64,000 nucleotides of DNA from Portunus trituberculatus (Eukaryota; Arthropoda; Malacostraca; Decapoda; Portunidae). Below are positions 1 to 64,000 of the stretch, piece after piece. The position numbers and the translations under genes were made by a program. The first letter of the stretch is position 1. Every line of letters begins with the position of its first letter. The notes beneath the pieces were generated by a model that saw only the letters and a program-made list of their open reading frames with translations, did not search any database and had not been told where the DNA came from. The stretch covers positions 124,001 through 188,000 of the forward strand of contig NC_059259.1 in NCBI RefSeq assembly GCF_017591435.1, read 5' to 3'.

Positions 1-1434
1 CCTCCATACGAACAGGATTAGTCCCGAAAGAGTGGAAAAGAGCTGACATTGTGCCTATATATAAGAATGGTAGTAGAATGGAACCGCTAAATTATAGACC
101 AGTATCGTTGACTAGTATATTGTGCAAGGTATGTGAAGAAGTAATTAAAGCTAAGTGGAGTGAGTATCTAGAAAGTGAAAACATTCTGAGTGAAAGGCAG
201 TTTGGTTTCAGAAAAGGAAGATCGTGTATCCAATTTATTATGTTTTTATTCAAGAGTGACTGACATACTACAACATAGAGAGGGATGGGTGGATGCTATC
301 TACCTGGACTTGAGAAAGGCCTTTGATAAAGTACCACACAATAGACTGATGTGGAAACTAAAGATGATTGGAGGAGTAAATGATAAACTAGCAAAATGGA
401 TGGAAAATTACTTAATGGGAAGAGAAATGAGAACAGTGGTGAGAGGAAGGAAGTCCGAGTGGAAGAAGGTAACCAGTGGAGTTCCACAAGGGTCAGTGCT
501 TGGTCCCATCATGTTTTTGATTTATGTTAATGATATGCCAGTAGGAATTGACAGTTACATGAACATGTTTGCGGACGATACTAAAATTATGAGGAGAGTA
601 AAGAATGTGGAAGATTGTAACAAGTTACAGGAAGATCTTGATAAAATATATGAGTGGAGTAAGGAGTGGCAGATGGAATTTAATATAGACAAGACCCATG
701 TTATGAAAATGGGAAGAAGTAGATACAGACCAAACAGGGATTACAGGCTGGGTGATGAGAAAATTAAAGAGACCAATGAGGAGAAAGACTTAGGAGTAAC
801 GTGCAAAACACTTTGTCACCGGAGAAACACATTAACAAGATTTTTGGGAAAACATACATGCTTCAAAATATTGGCCTTGCATTTCACTACCTAGATGAAG
901 GAATGATGAAGAAGATATTATGTACCTTAATAAGACCCTAGGTAGAATATGCAGTATGTGTCTGGTCACCACATATGAAGAAAAATGTGAAAAAGGTAGA
1001 AAGGGTACAGAGGCTGGCAACAAGGATGGTACCAGGACTCAGGGAGTTAGACTATGAGGAAAGACTGAGGAAGCTGGGGCTGACCACATTAGAAGAGAGA
1101 AGAACAAGAGGAGACATGATGACTATGTATAAATTGGTGAACAAGATTGACATACTGGACTGAGAGTTGATAAAGGTGACCCCAAGTAATCATCTCTGAG
1201 GACATGGAAAAAAGCTAATAAAGGACATCTGTCTAAATGACGTGAGAAAATACAGTTTCCTGCATCATAGCATTGATAAGTGGAATAAACTGAGCAGTCA
1301 TGTCGTTGACGCGGTGTGTGTCAATCAGATGAAAGAGAGACATGACAGGAATGGACAACGAGACAGGACACAGAGAGCTTAGCTCAGGCCCTGTAATACA
1401 CAAATAGGTAAATACAAATAGGTAAATACACACA
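1..1434 (+). mobile_element. Family A LINE (CR1/L2-like), 5'-truncated and frameshifted
   Basis: Reverse transcriptase pieces in order: LNYRPVSLTS (about 85), QFGFRKGRSC (about 200), YLDLRKAFDKVPHNRL (300-350), SGVPQGSVLGP (475), the catalytic FADD motif (568-580) and a C-terminal thumb-like part (RLATRMVPGLREL, 1,010-1,050). At least two frameshifts (near 230 and 890) and stops break it. The 3' tail is GGCCCTGTAATACACAAATA followed by AATAGGTAAATAC repeats, the family A terminus. Confidence 0.85.
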
Positions 1435-1723
1435 GTCCGGTAGCTCAGTGGTTAGAGCGCTGGCTTCACAAGCCAGAGGACTGAGTTTTGATTCCCCGGC
1501 CGGGTGGAGATATTTGGGTGTATCTCCTTTCACGTGTAGCCCCTGTTCACCTAGCAGTGAGTAGGTACAGGATGTAAGTCGAGGAGTTGTGACCTTGTTG
1601 TCCCGGTGTGTGGTGTGTGCCTGGTCTCAGACCTATCCGAAGATCGGAAATAATGAGCTGTGAGCTCATTCCATAGGGTAACGTCTGGCTGTCTCGTCAG
1701 AGACTGCAGCAGATCAAACAGTG

Positions 1724-1725
<2 letters not shown>
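1435..1725 (+). mobile_element. tRNA-Val-like SINE (type 1)
   Basis: Head has box A-like TAGCTCAGTGGTTAGAGCG, a perfect anticodon stem CTGGC/GCCAG with loop TTCACAA (anticodon CAC), and a B box decayed to TTTTGATTCC. The body runs through CCTGTTCACCTAGCAGTGAG to GCAGCAGATCAAACAGTGAA, then a (CA)n tract. Related copies lie at 7,971, 8,391, 10,541 and 61,937. Confidence 0.85.
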
Positions 1726-1758
<33 letters not shown>

Positions 1759-1945
1759 ACAGACAGACAGACAGTGGTGGTGGTGGTGGCTGAATTGAAG
1801 TAAAGTGGTGATTAGTGACAGTGGTCATATGAAGGAGGAGGAGGAGGAGGAGGAGGCAGAGGGTGAGGAGGAGGAGGAGGAGGAGGATGAGGATGAGGGG
1901 GATAGGGGAGGAAGAGGAGGAGGTCTCTCTCTCTCTCTCTCTCTC
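1726..1945. repeat. Simple repeats: (CA)n, GGT, GAGGA-rich and (CT)n
   Basis: (CA)n at 1,726-1,757, CAGA and TGG repeats to 1,790, a GA-rich purine block to 1,920 and (CT)n at 1,924-1,945. No gene seen. The Glu-rich open frame here is a product of the repeat. Confidence 0.9.
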
Positions 1946-2958
1946 ATGGGTCAGTCAATGGCAGCAGGTTTGGATGTGGGCTGTTCATCCGTGACTACAT
2001 CTCTGCCAGTCTCTACACTGACACTGAGGTTTCCAGGCGGCTCCCTGCAACCATGTCTTCCACTAGAGCAGAACTGTATGCTGTACTGGAGGCGCTCCAC
2101 ATTGTGGCGCCTCTCCATAAGAATGTATATTTCTTTATTGACAGTCAGGCTGCATTGTATGCTCTTCAATCCACCTCTCCAATGGACTGTGATCTAGTTA
2201 ATAAGTGTCTTGATCTCATCCACGCCCTAGAAGGTGCCGGTGCCATGATCCATTTCATCTGGATACCCTCTCATGTGGGTATCCCGCTAAATGAAAAAGC
2301 AGACCACCTTGCTCAGTGTGCCCTACAAGATGACACAGTGAACCCTGGCACTGAGTACACTCTGGGTTATGTTAAGAGTAGCATTAAGGACTTTGTACAA
2401 AGTAGCATTAGTGATCAGTTGGAGCTTTGTTGCCATAGGGGCAGTAGCACTAGTCTTCACTATGCATGTGTCTCCCATAGCTGTGCCTACACCTACGGGA
2501 GACACTGCATCACATGACAGGGTGGCAATGAGGCCCAGATTAGGCTACAAATACTTTTGGGAAGTCAGTGCTTCTCCTGGTGTGTGCTGTGTGCTGCACC
2601 AAGGGGACACACTCTGCATCACTATATCATGGAATGTCCTCTCATTGCTACATTTAGGCCACAAGGTCAGCATGACTTGTACAGCCTTATTGACCATCTC
2701 CTAGACTCTGCCACCCTTAGGGATATACTCAGGGAATATCCTCAGTTTGCTCCCAGACTGTAGGATGTTTAGGCAGTAAGGTGTGCAATGTGTATTTATT
2801 TATTGAAATAGTACTTGTATTCTTGTTGTGTATACTGTCCAGAATTAGATTTGTGATACTTTAACCTTCTTTGCCCAGGGGGTGGGTGGCAAGGCCCATC
2901 CTCCTCCTTTGTTGTAATTATTTATTAATTCAACAATAAATGTATCAATCAATCAATC
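1946..2958 (+). mobile_element. Non-LTR retrotransposon 3' fragment with RNase H domain
   Basis: Frame HGSVNGSRFGCGLFIRDY leads to RNase H motifs: SSTRAELYAVLEAL (the conserved Glu), FFIDSQAALYAL (Asp) and WIPSHVGIPLNEKADHLA (His/Asn/Asp). A frameshift near 2,430 moves the C-terminal part (HYIMECPLIATFR) to another frame, ending at 2,763. The 3' UTR ends in ATCAATCAATC. The 5' break is exactly at the (CT)n tract. The RT domain is missing. Unrelated to family A, which lacks RNase H. Confidence 0.8.
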
Positions 2959-3480
2959 TTTCTCTCTCTCTCTCTCCACACACACACACACACACACAGC
3001 TATGGGCAGCGTCATCATCCCCACACTCACTGCCGCCCATGCATGCTCACGCCCAGGCTTCCCCAGTCAGCCCATGCGCCGCCACAGCCGCCTCATTATA
3101 TAATGAAGTGACTCAAGACACACAGATCCACGTGTTCTGGAGAAAACTGACGTCTGACAAGCGAGGAGTGTTTGGCCTACGGTAAGTGAAAGAAGCAAAT
3201 ATCAGCTGATAATATAGACATCTTGCCTGCCCCACCCACCGTGAGGATACAGTATGGTGAGGGGGGTATGGCATGCCACCAAGGGGCTCCGGCAGAAGCA
3301 TTTCCTCACTGGCAGCCTACAGGAGGACCAATCCTGTGTCAGGCCTCCGTGTGACTCACGCAGATGCAGTGTTGCTGATGCTCTCCATGGCCTCCCCTGC
3401 CTAGTTGCATGCATGGGGGACTGCAGTGATGGGGGGTAAGTGGTGACATAACAATATCTTCCCAGTTTCTCTCACTCAGA
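2959..3480. other. No recognised gene; CT/CA repeats and unique sequence
   Basis: Short (CT)n and (CA)n at 2,959-2,998, then apparently unique sequence. Two GGTAAGT strings (3,180 and 3,436) resemble plus-strand splice donors after open frames, but there is no homology and no matching acceptor, so no gene is called. Confidence 0.5.
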
Positions 3481-3489
3481 TCTACCTGG

Positions 3490-3730
3490 AAATTCTCCCA
3501 TCCTACATCCCTTAGCCTTCACTTTCTTTTTTTAGCCTTTTCTTTCCTCTCTTCCAGACAGCTTACACTCCAGCACCAGTATGTTATGGTCTGAGACAAT
3601 GTCAATCATACCATCCTCATCAATTAAAATGTGGTCCACAATCTCCGCCAGTTTTTTTTTCACCCCTCCAATTGCTAACACTGTACTGTCCTTGTATCTA
3701 TAGACTGTGAATACAAGTCAATGCACACTC
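3490..3730 (-). mobile_element. Possible LINE endonuclease fragment
   Basis: Minus strand reads LAEIVDHILIDEDGMIDIVS followed by DHNILVLECKL. The SDHN motif is the C-terminal active-site signature of apurinic-type endonucleases in non-LTR elements. Only this short piece is readable. Confidence 0.4.
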
Positions 3731-3799
3731 AGTGAGAGGACCCTCCACATGCACAAGAAAAATACTCCATACGTGGGCAGATAAGGCCCCTTTGGACCA

Positions 3800-5100
3800 T
3801 TTGGAGGGTGAGAAAATTGGTGAAGTGACTCAGAACGCCTAACTTCATAAAAGCCGTTTTAGCAAGAGATGAGATGTGAAGTTTCCAGTTTAGATTATGA
3901 GTAAAGGACAGGCCAAATGTACGAGAGGACAGTTGATTGTCATTGAAGAAGAGGGAATAGTTGTCTGGAAGGTTTTGTCAAATTGATAGGTGGAGGAATG
4001 AGTTTCTGAGGTAAGGAACACTGCCAAGTTTTCTGTCCCATCAAGAAATCTTAGAGAGATCAGAAGGGAGGCGTTCAGTAGAGTCCCACATCCAGCGGCA
4101 AGCAGCTGACATTGTTCGACATGGTTTCATATTGTACTGTATTTGGTTATTGTGGAGCTGTGGCACTTAATTTATGTGACAAAGATGATCAAGGAGATTC
4201 TGTAATGTAGCAGAATTATTTAGATATAACAGATATTCTATAAAAGGAGGTAGTGAGCCAAAATGAGTCAGTCTGTCATTAGAAGAACAGTGATTCAGGA
4301 GGTGTCAAAGAAAGGGTTAGTGAGAAGAGTAGCAAGAGCAGAGATAGTGTTGGACTCACTGCTGTTATATCCAGTTCTCTTGCACAGGAAATTCACAAGT
4401 TCTCCTTTTTTTATATCCTGGCTTACAACACTTGTAGGTAACTTGAAGAGTACTGAAAAAGCTGTTAAGCTTCCACCCACTAGTGGCACAGGCAATTTTA
4501 TTTATAGTAGTACTTATATTAGGACCCATATCACCACCCAAGTGCATCTTTGGTGCAACCGCTTAGAACCTGGGTATCATGGTGACATGTAAGTAACTTA
4601 AATCACATGACAAATGGCAAAGTTCCAAAGCCATATTTGATAGGATTTGAACCTACAGCATATCCTTCTCCACAGATTGTTAACAGTCTCCTGGTGACGA
4701 CACTGCAGGACACAAACCCAGTGAGAAACTCACAAATGCTTGGAGTAATATTAATAAATGCATACAATAGTCAATGGCTGAAGGACAAGGAGAAATAAGC
4801 CTAAAATCATCCAAGAGATAGATTTTAACAAAGATTTAAGAAGAGTTCAGCGTTAGAAACAGATGTGATGCAAGCGGTGTCATCAGGATGATATAAAGGA
4901 GGGAAACATGACAAAATTATTGAAGATGTTTTTTGCCAGATGTCAGAAGTCTTAAGGGGAGTTAGAGTTTGAAAGATTGTGACATTTTCTTCTAATGAAG
5001 GAGTGTTTGGCAAGTTGGAGAACAGACTTGGCATGATTCCAGGAAGAAATATAAAGGACATTTGATTCAGATGCTAGAAGGCTCATTTACTTTTTGTGAG
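3800..5100 (-). mobile_element. Decayed LINE (family B), pieces of linker and RT C-terminus
   Basis: Minus-strand pieces in 5' to 3' order: FPPLYHPDDTACITSVSNAE (5,061-4,825, the linker before RT) and GLSFTHNLNWKLHISSLAKT then AFMKLGVLSHF (about 3,920-3,820, after the RT palm). These strings are typical of a crustacean non-LTR family. RT catalytic motifs are lost. A SINE (4,470-4,668) is inserted. Confidence 0.6.
4470..4668 (-). mobile_element. tRNA-headed SINE (type 4), truncated head
   Basis: Shares its body with 54,221-54,482: CTTCCACCCACTAGTGGC, CCCATATCACCACCCAAGT, AACCTGGGTATCATGGTGAC and a box B-like GGATTTGAACCTAC. The tRNA head is missing beyond about 4,668. Confidence 0.75.
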
Positions 5101-5166
5101 CAACCTCTTTATCATGTACAGTAAGAGAGCAGGCTGTGCTAAACCAAAGTCTGGAAGATTTTAGGT

Positions 5167-5819
5167 TAGGGGTTCTCAACTTGGGGTGCACATACTCCTA
5201 GGAGGAATTTTAGGGGTATATGGCAGGTTTCTCAAATACTTCAGTTTTGAATAACTGCAAACCTGTTTGTAGTATTCAATGTGGCCTACATGTGCTAGGC
5301 TAGATGTGTCCTCCACTAGAACCAGGACATGTTAACAATGTTAGGAAAGAAACTCTTGGAGTTATGTCATTTAGGAGAAAGCTCTCTTGGACTACAGTTG
5401 TCACACAACCTTGCAAACCTATAATTAATTGTTTTATTATTTGTATATGCTATTCATTCACACAATTACTTTCATATCACTGTTACTAGTTACAAGTTGC
5501 AACTAGCTGCAAGCAGCACTAGTTCACTGCCACAATGACCAAAAATTGTCTGATATAGTGATGTTTTGGTAAATGTATTGCAAGCTAGTCACTGTGTTTC
5601 CCTGTGAAGTATTAGTTCCTATCGACACTACCTCATAGTGACATACTCATATTAATTGAAAATTTTGCCTGCTCCACATATATAATGCTTAATAAACTAA
5701 GCCAATAAACCATACATTTATTTTTACCATTCCTGATGCTGCATTGTGGGTAAGAGGTACGTGACCAATACTGAAAGACATCAAGGGGTACATAAGATTG
5801 AAAAGGTAGAGAATCCCTG
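5167..5819. mobile_element. hAT-like MITE
   Basis: Imperfect terminal inverted repeats: left AGGGGTTCTCAAC, right inverted AGGGATTCTCTAC, both followed by short blocks ending in GTNCANNNACYCC-like sequence. Flanks TTTTAGGT and GTTTAGAT are a 6/8 match, consistent with an aged 8-bp target duplication. No transposase frame inside. Confidence 0.65.
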
Positions 5820-6653
5820 GTTTAGATTTAGAGAAAGAGTGAAGAATGTACGCCTTGATGCCATACACTATCACCTCCACTATGCACTCAGCAACAAGAT
5901 GGGTCTCTGACACAGAGCATTCTGTGGTCGGATCTTCATTTTTCTACCATGCCTAGTAATTTTGCTTTTTTGTATTCTAACTTACCATTTCACTTGTTAC
6001 TGCTTTATATTAATTTTCAGCAGGGCCATATAACCACAACATTGCAGCGCCTTCACCCAAATTAATCGATCAGTCACACATTCCTTCTTGTTAAGTGGAT
6101 GAGGAAAGACAGATGTTTAGGTCTCAGGGCTCTTTATTTGTCCATCAAAAACACGCTTTTATGATGCCCTTCTACTAGGCCAGAGTCGCCTTCACGCTGG
6201 GCACAGCAAAAAAAATGGCTTAAGACGTCAGTGAGTGAGTATCATCATGTTCATTCCAAATACTGAGTAGGTCAATACTGCTGTTCTTGCCATAAACGTC
6301 AGGTCAAGGCGATGGTATGGAGTCAAAGTCTTTAAAATAACCCACCAGAACTCTCTCTCTCTCTCTCTCATTGTTTCTTCCCTAATACTGTAATTCCACA
6401 TGGTGTCAATACTAAGCCAATGTGAGGACAGTGTAAGGTCAGTTGGGCTTTTTAATTTGAAGTGGAGGTTGGGCATGTCTGGTGGTGTCTTGGATGGAGC
6501 TCCTCTACTTCTTATACATTACCAAGATACAACTTCAACTTGTGACCTTGAGAATCTCCCAACTTAAATTAAGCCAGTCGTGAGGCTGGGAAAGTGTCTG
6601 TTGCTTTGTGCTGTGCTTGTCTAATAAATAATATTATACAGAACAAATTATAT

Positions 6654-6654
<1 letters not shown>
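5820..6654. other. No recognised gene, intergenic
   Basis: AT-rich, apparently unique sequence downstream of the host gene, with a short (CT)n at about 6,352-6,370. No protein similarity seen on either strand. Confidence 0.5.

Positions 6655-6712
<58 letters not shown>
6655..6712. repeat. (TG)n microsatellite
   Basis: Nearly perfect dinucleotide run, about 58 bases. Confidence 0.95.
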
Positions 6713-6715
<3 letters not shown>

Positions 6716-7142
6716 TTGAGCAGGATAGCATGATCCAGTTATGTGTGCTGACTCATAGGTGGCAATGGTGGTGGTGGTGCTGGTGGTGGTTGTGAACTTG
6801 GTAAGCAATGTTACTACTTCCCAGTGTACAAGTGAACCTCATAAGAATAATATGAATTTTGTCCTCAACCCTGATTTCCAAATGCAGAATTTGCATTTAC
6901 AAACAAAATTTACAATAACTGGAAATGTGCTGAATTACAAACAAAAACAACCTTTCAATACAAGAGGTAAGTCTCAAGTTGAGATCTTATACAAACAAGT
7001 TAATATGGTTTTTCTCCTGTCTTGATTTTCAAATGCATAATTTTTTGCAATAACAAAAAATAACTTAAATCCTGGAAATGCATTGAATTAAATAAATAAA
7101 TCTTTAATCTCTCTCAAATTTGTGAGAGTATGTAAGTATGTA

Positions 7143-7146
<4 letters not shown>
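6713..7146. other. No recognised gene, with an imperfect internal duplication
   Basis: A GGTGGTGCT/TGGTGGTTG run, then two related blocks (about 6,860-6,980 and 7,020-7,100), each with CTTGATTTTCAAATGCA-like or CTGATTTCCAAATGCA sequence, suggesting an old tandem duplication. Confidence 0.4.

Positions 7147-7208
<62 letters not shown>
7147..7208. repeat. (TA)n microsatellite
   Basis: About 62 bases of perfect TA dinucleotide. Confidence 0.95.
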
Positions 7209-7212
<4 letters not shown>

Positions 7213-7459
7213 TTTTTTTCAAGGAACATAATGACTTACTTCACTTTACTAATCTCAGTCCACCTGTACATTTAAGTGTAGCTGTGTGTGGCCGTGTGAC
7301 AGTGGTGTGTGGAGGAGAGAGAGTGTGAAGTGTGTGATAGTTATTGCAAAGTAACAGTGATTGGGTTAATGCTGTGCTCTGGTGGTGATGGTGGTGGTAT
7401 CACGATAGTAAAAATGGCAGTGTGGTGGAAGTGTGCTATATTAGTGTGGTAAACATGTG

Positions 7460-7460
<1 letters not shown>

Positions 7461-7543
<83 letters not shown>
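7461..7543. repeat. (TG)n microsatellite
   Basis: About 83 bases of perfect dinucleotide. The flanks 7,209-7,460 and 7,544-7,880 hold no recognised gene. Confidence 0.95.
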
Positions 7544-7545
<2 letters not shown>

Positions 7546-7881
7546 AAGTTAGCTCCCAACATTTCCACACATGTGGCAGCAAATGAGGTTGGTATCAGGA
7601 GATAAGGCTGCTCACACAACAGACCAGAATACATCAGCAGGGTTACAGTAGTAAGGATGCAGTAGTTGTTGTTGACAACACTGACTGAGAAAAACCTGTG
7701 TGTTTGTCTTAGCAGTGTTACTAACAGCTTCACCGTCCTTATTATCATAACCTTAGACTAACATCTCTGTTGTGTGGCTTGGCCAGATCATCCCTTCACC
7801 TTACCATGACAGGTTCCTATACAGACTCTTGGAGTCACCAATACTAACAAGTGTGATTGTGATGGCAAAGTAATATGCATG

Positions 7882-7883
<2 letters not shown>

Positions 7884-7970
<87 letters not shown>
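7884..7970. repeat. (TG)n microsatellite abutting a SINE 3' end
   Basis: About 87 bases of dinucleotide ending directly at TTCACTGTTTGATC, the inverted 3' terminus of a type 1 SINE. Confidence 0.95.
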
Positions 7971-7972
<2 letters not shown>

Positions 7973-8256
7973 CACTGTTTGATCTGCTGCAGTCTCTGAC
8001 GAGACAGCCAGACGTTACCCTACGGAACGAGCTCAGAGCTCATTGTTTCCGATCTTCGGATAAGCCTGAGACCAGGCACACACCACACACCGGGACAACA
8101 AGGTCACAACTCCTCGATTTACATCCCGTACCTACTCACTGCTAGGTGAACAGGGGCTACACGTGAGGAGACACACCCAAATATCTCCACCGCCGGGAAT
8201 CAAACCCCAGTCCTCTGGCTTATGAAGCCAGCGCTCTAACCACTGAGCTACCGGGC
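7971..8256 (-). mobile_element. tRNA-Val-like SINE (type 1)
   Basis: Full-length inverted copy. 3' end TTCACTGTTTGATCTGCTGC, shared body, and tRNA head ending CTCTAACCACTGAGCTACCG. The anticodon loop mutated to TTCATAA. (TG)n flanks both ends with no other target duplication visible. Confidence 0.9.
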
Positions 8257-8296
8257 GTGTGTGTGTGTGTGTGTGTGTGAGTGAGTGAGTGAGTGA

Positions 8297-8388
<92 letters not shown>
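8257..8388. repeat. (GT)n/(GAGT)n microsatellite between two SINEs
   Basis: GT run, a short GAGT run (about 8,278-8,302), then GT again. It separates two SINEs of the same orientation. Confidence 0.95.
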
Positions 8389-8390
<2 letters not shown>

Positions 8391-8391
<1 letters not shown>

Positions 8392-8677
8392 TCACTGTTT
8401 GATCTGCTGCAGTCTCTGACGAGACAGCCAGACGTTACCCTACAGAACGAGCTCAGAGCTCATTATTTCCGATTTTCGGATAGGCCTGAGACCAGGCACA
8501 CACCACACACCGGGACAACAAGGTCACAACTCCTCGATTTACATCCCATACCTACTCACTGCTAGGTGAACAGGGGCTACACGTCAAAGGAGACACACCC
8601 AAATATCTCCACCCGACTGGGAATCGAACCCGTCCTCTGGCTTGTGAAGCCAGCGCTCTAACCACTGAGCTACCGGG

Positions 8678-8679
<2 letters not shown>
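8391..8679 (-). mobile_element. tRNA-Val-like SINE (type 1)
   Basis: Second inverted full-length copy, about 95 percent like its neighbour by eye, with intact box B GGGAATCGAACCCG (inverted) and anticodon stem. (GT)n abuts both ends. Confidence 0.9.

Positions 8680-8717
<38 letters not shown>
8680..8717. repeat. (GT)n microsatellite
   Basis: Dinucleotide run bordering the SINE head. Confidence 0.95.
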
Positions 8718-8719
<2 letters not shown>

Positions 8720-9606
8720 CTATTCATATAATGCAGAATGTGCTGTATAGCAGCAGTAATCATGCTACCAGTGTGATGTATGAGTGCACTACTATGGACT
8801 GTGGCACATGGGGGGTAGTGTGGTGTGGTGTGTAAATGTATCAATGTACTGTATGGGAGTATATCAGCAAGGTGAGAGTGTGTGTTACATTATGCCAGCA
8901 CAAGTATAGTGTTCCTTTTCCAGTCGCAGCAACATATAGTCTGATCTCACACTGTCTCACAGTGGCATGGTGCAGTCACCCTCGGTCTGCCCCTCACAGT
9001 CTGGTGGGTTTGGCAAATTGGCATATTTGTAGTTTCAGAAGCGGTGAGTAATCTGTCGCAGAGTAAGGTTTTGCAAACCTTAAGTTGACTTTATGATCAA
9101 TGCAGTGAAATCACAAAGAGCAGTGATTTGCTGAGATTAAAATGTCCTAAGGTGGCCATGGCTGTTCAGACAGCAAACAATAGCTCGATATGGCACAAAA
9201 AGTTAAGTAAATCAAAAAATATAAACCTCTTGTTTTTCAAATCCAAAACGCTGAACAAAACTGTCCATGAGTGTTTAGCGAGAGAATCTTCCTTCCCTCC
9301 ATGTGTAGGTGAGCTAGAGCAGTGAAGCCAGCCAATCAGGCCTAAAATCTTAGCAAAGAAAAATCAGTACGTTTGCTTGGCCACGCTCACACTTCCTTGC
9401 AACAAAAAGTTAAGTAAAAGGCCGTCCTATGCTACGCTTCAATCTTCTTCATCTGTCAGCAAAAATAAGTGATGCAGAATAAAAGGAACATACTTTCCAT
9501 CAGAGCCTGCAGCTTGAAGCAAGTCAGGCTCTCGGAAAACGTCAGAATTTTTAAACGATAAAAGATTTGAAAGCTGTGTAGTGGTGGCAGCAGCAGCAGT
9601 GGCAGC
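8718..9606. other. TMEM131: Probable 3' UTR/downstream region of TMEM131
   Basis: No independent gene or TE recognised. The part nearest 9,606 should be transcribed as the 3' UTR of the minus-strand gene. No AATAAA on that strand is visible here, so its end cannot be placed. Confidence 0.4.
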
Positions 9607-63512
<53,906 letters not shown>

Positions 63513-63544
63513 CTGCAACAATCACACACTTAGGAGAGCTGGAT

Positions 63545-63895
63545 GGGTGTGTGTGTGTGTGTGTGGGTGTGTGGGTGTGTGAGTAACTGGCTGGCTATGT
63601 GGGTGAGTGTGTGGATGGGCGACTGAGTGTGTGGCTGGGTGGCTGAATGAGTGGCTGGCTGACTGACTGACTGACTGACTGGGTGGGTGGGTAACTGGCT
63701 GGCTGGATATGTGGGTGAGTGTGTGGATGGGTGACTGAGTGTGTGAGTGACTGATGGACTGACTGACTGGCTGGGTGGATGGATGGGTGAGTGTGTGAGT
63801 GAGTGACTGACTGGTTGGCTATGTGGGTAGGTGTATGGATGGGTGACTGAGTGTATGGCTGAGTGGCTGGCTGGGTGAGTGGGTGGGTGTGTGTG
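63545..63895. repeat. Degenerate GTGGG/GACTG tandem repeat
   Basis: About 110-bp higher-order units starting near 63,585, 63,695 and 63,805, each with TGGCTATGTGGGTGAGTGTG-like and GGATGGGTGACTGAGTGTG blocks. Confidence 0.8.
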
Positions 63896-64000
63896 TGCAA
63901 GCATGGCAAGGTCATGGGACACACAAAGCCACTCCTCTGATCTTGTGTTACAGTGTCAAGTTTGGAATAATCAAGAGAATTTTGCTTTTGTCACCTTTTG

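Noticed and set aside
1805..2197. Glu-rich open frame followed by Ser/Leu repeats
   Set aside because: It is a product of GAGGA and (CT)n repeats. The real coding trace here is the RNase H frame of a LINE fragment.
3100..3440. Two plus-strand GGTAAGT strings after open frames, resembling exons
   Set aside because: No protein similarity, no acceptors of matching phase and no second gene evident. Two matches to a six-base donor in this span are unremarkable.
8390..8680. Possible tRNA-Val genes in the SINE heads
   Set aside because: The tRNA-like heads continue into a repeated body with no paired acceptor end and occur as several dispersed copies, so they are SINE promoters rather than tRNA genes.

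Overview
This is animal nuclear DNA and reads as part of one large, intron-rich gene. The tRNA-headed SINEs, CR1/L2-like LINEs, DIRS and Penelope elements, very dense (CA)n/(GA)n tracts and TTAGG-type runs fit an arthropod, most likely a decapod crustacean such as a crab. The species assignment is inference.

Host gene. I recognise one host gene, on the minus strand: a TMEM131 homologue, a single-pass membrane protein whose family works in collagen and secretory cargo export. Fifteen coding exons run from 63,512 (most 5' exon in the window) down to the stop codon at 9,607. All splice borders are GT/AG and all phases agree. Together they give 5,283 coding bases, i.e. 1,760 residues plus stop. 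The N-terminal exons, with start codon and signal peptide, lie beyond the right edge. Order: repeated Ig/PapD-like lumenal domains (63.5-13.1 kb), one membrane helix (about 12,956-13,030), then a long low-complexity cytoplasmic tail with conserved islands and a 25-residue glutamine run.

Layout. 1-9.6 kb, downstream of the gene: decayed LINEs, an RNase H fragment, a hAT-like MITE, SINEs and long (TG)n tracts. 9.6-13.4 kb: the last two coding exons, with SINEs in the last intron. 13.4-23.5 kb: one intron holding head-to-tail copies of a LINE (family A), from 16.6 kb on separated by (CA)n tracts. 23.7-36.5 kb: an intron with a three-level nest (Tigger-like > piggyBac-like > CR1), a DIRS fragment cut by a second Tigger-like element, a piggyBac-like MITE, and a 37-bp minisatellite that includes a splice donor. 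36.8-42.2 kb: a 28-bp satellite that grew inside a second copy of that MITE and was later split by a family A LINE. 42.2-52.6 kb: compact exons with LINE, Penelope and minisatellite debris. 52.6-60 kb: a hAT-like element with a perfect 8-bp target duplication, containing a nearly complete CR1-type LINE with a zinc-finger/esterase ORF1. 60-64 kb: the first two exons in view, TTAGG-like runs, SINEs and purine-rich simple repeats.

The most unusual theme is tandem arrays born from identifiable parents: a MITE segment, an RT coding segment, a splice donor and a splice acceptor. All sit in introns of one gene. The TEs form no shared pathway with the host gene; they explain why 5.3 kb of coding sequence occupies about 54 kb.
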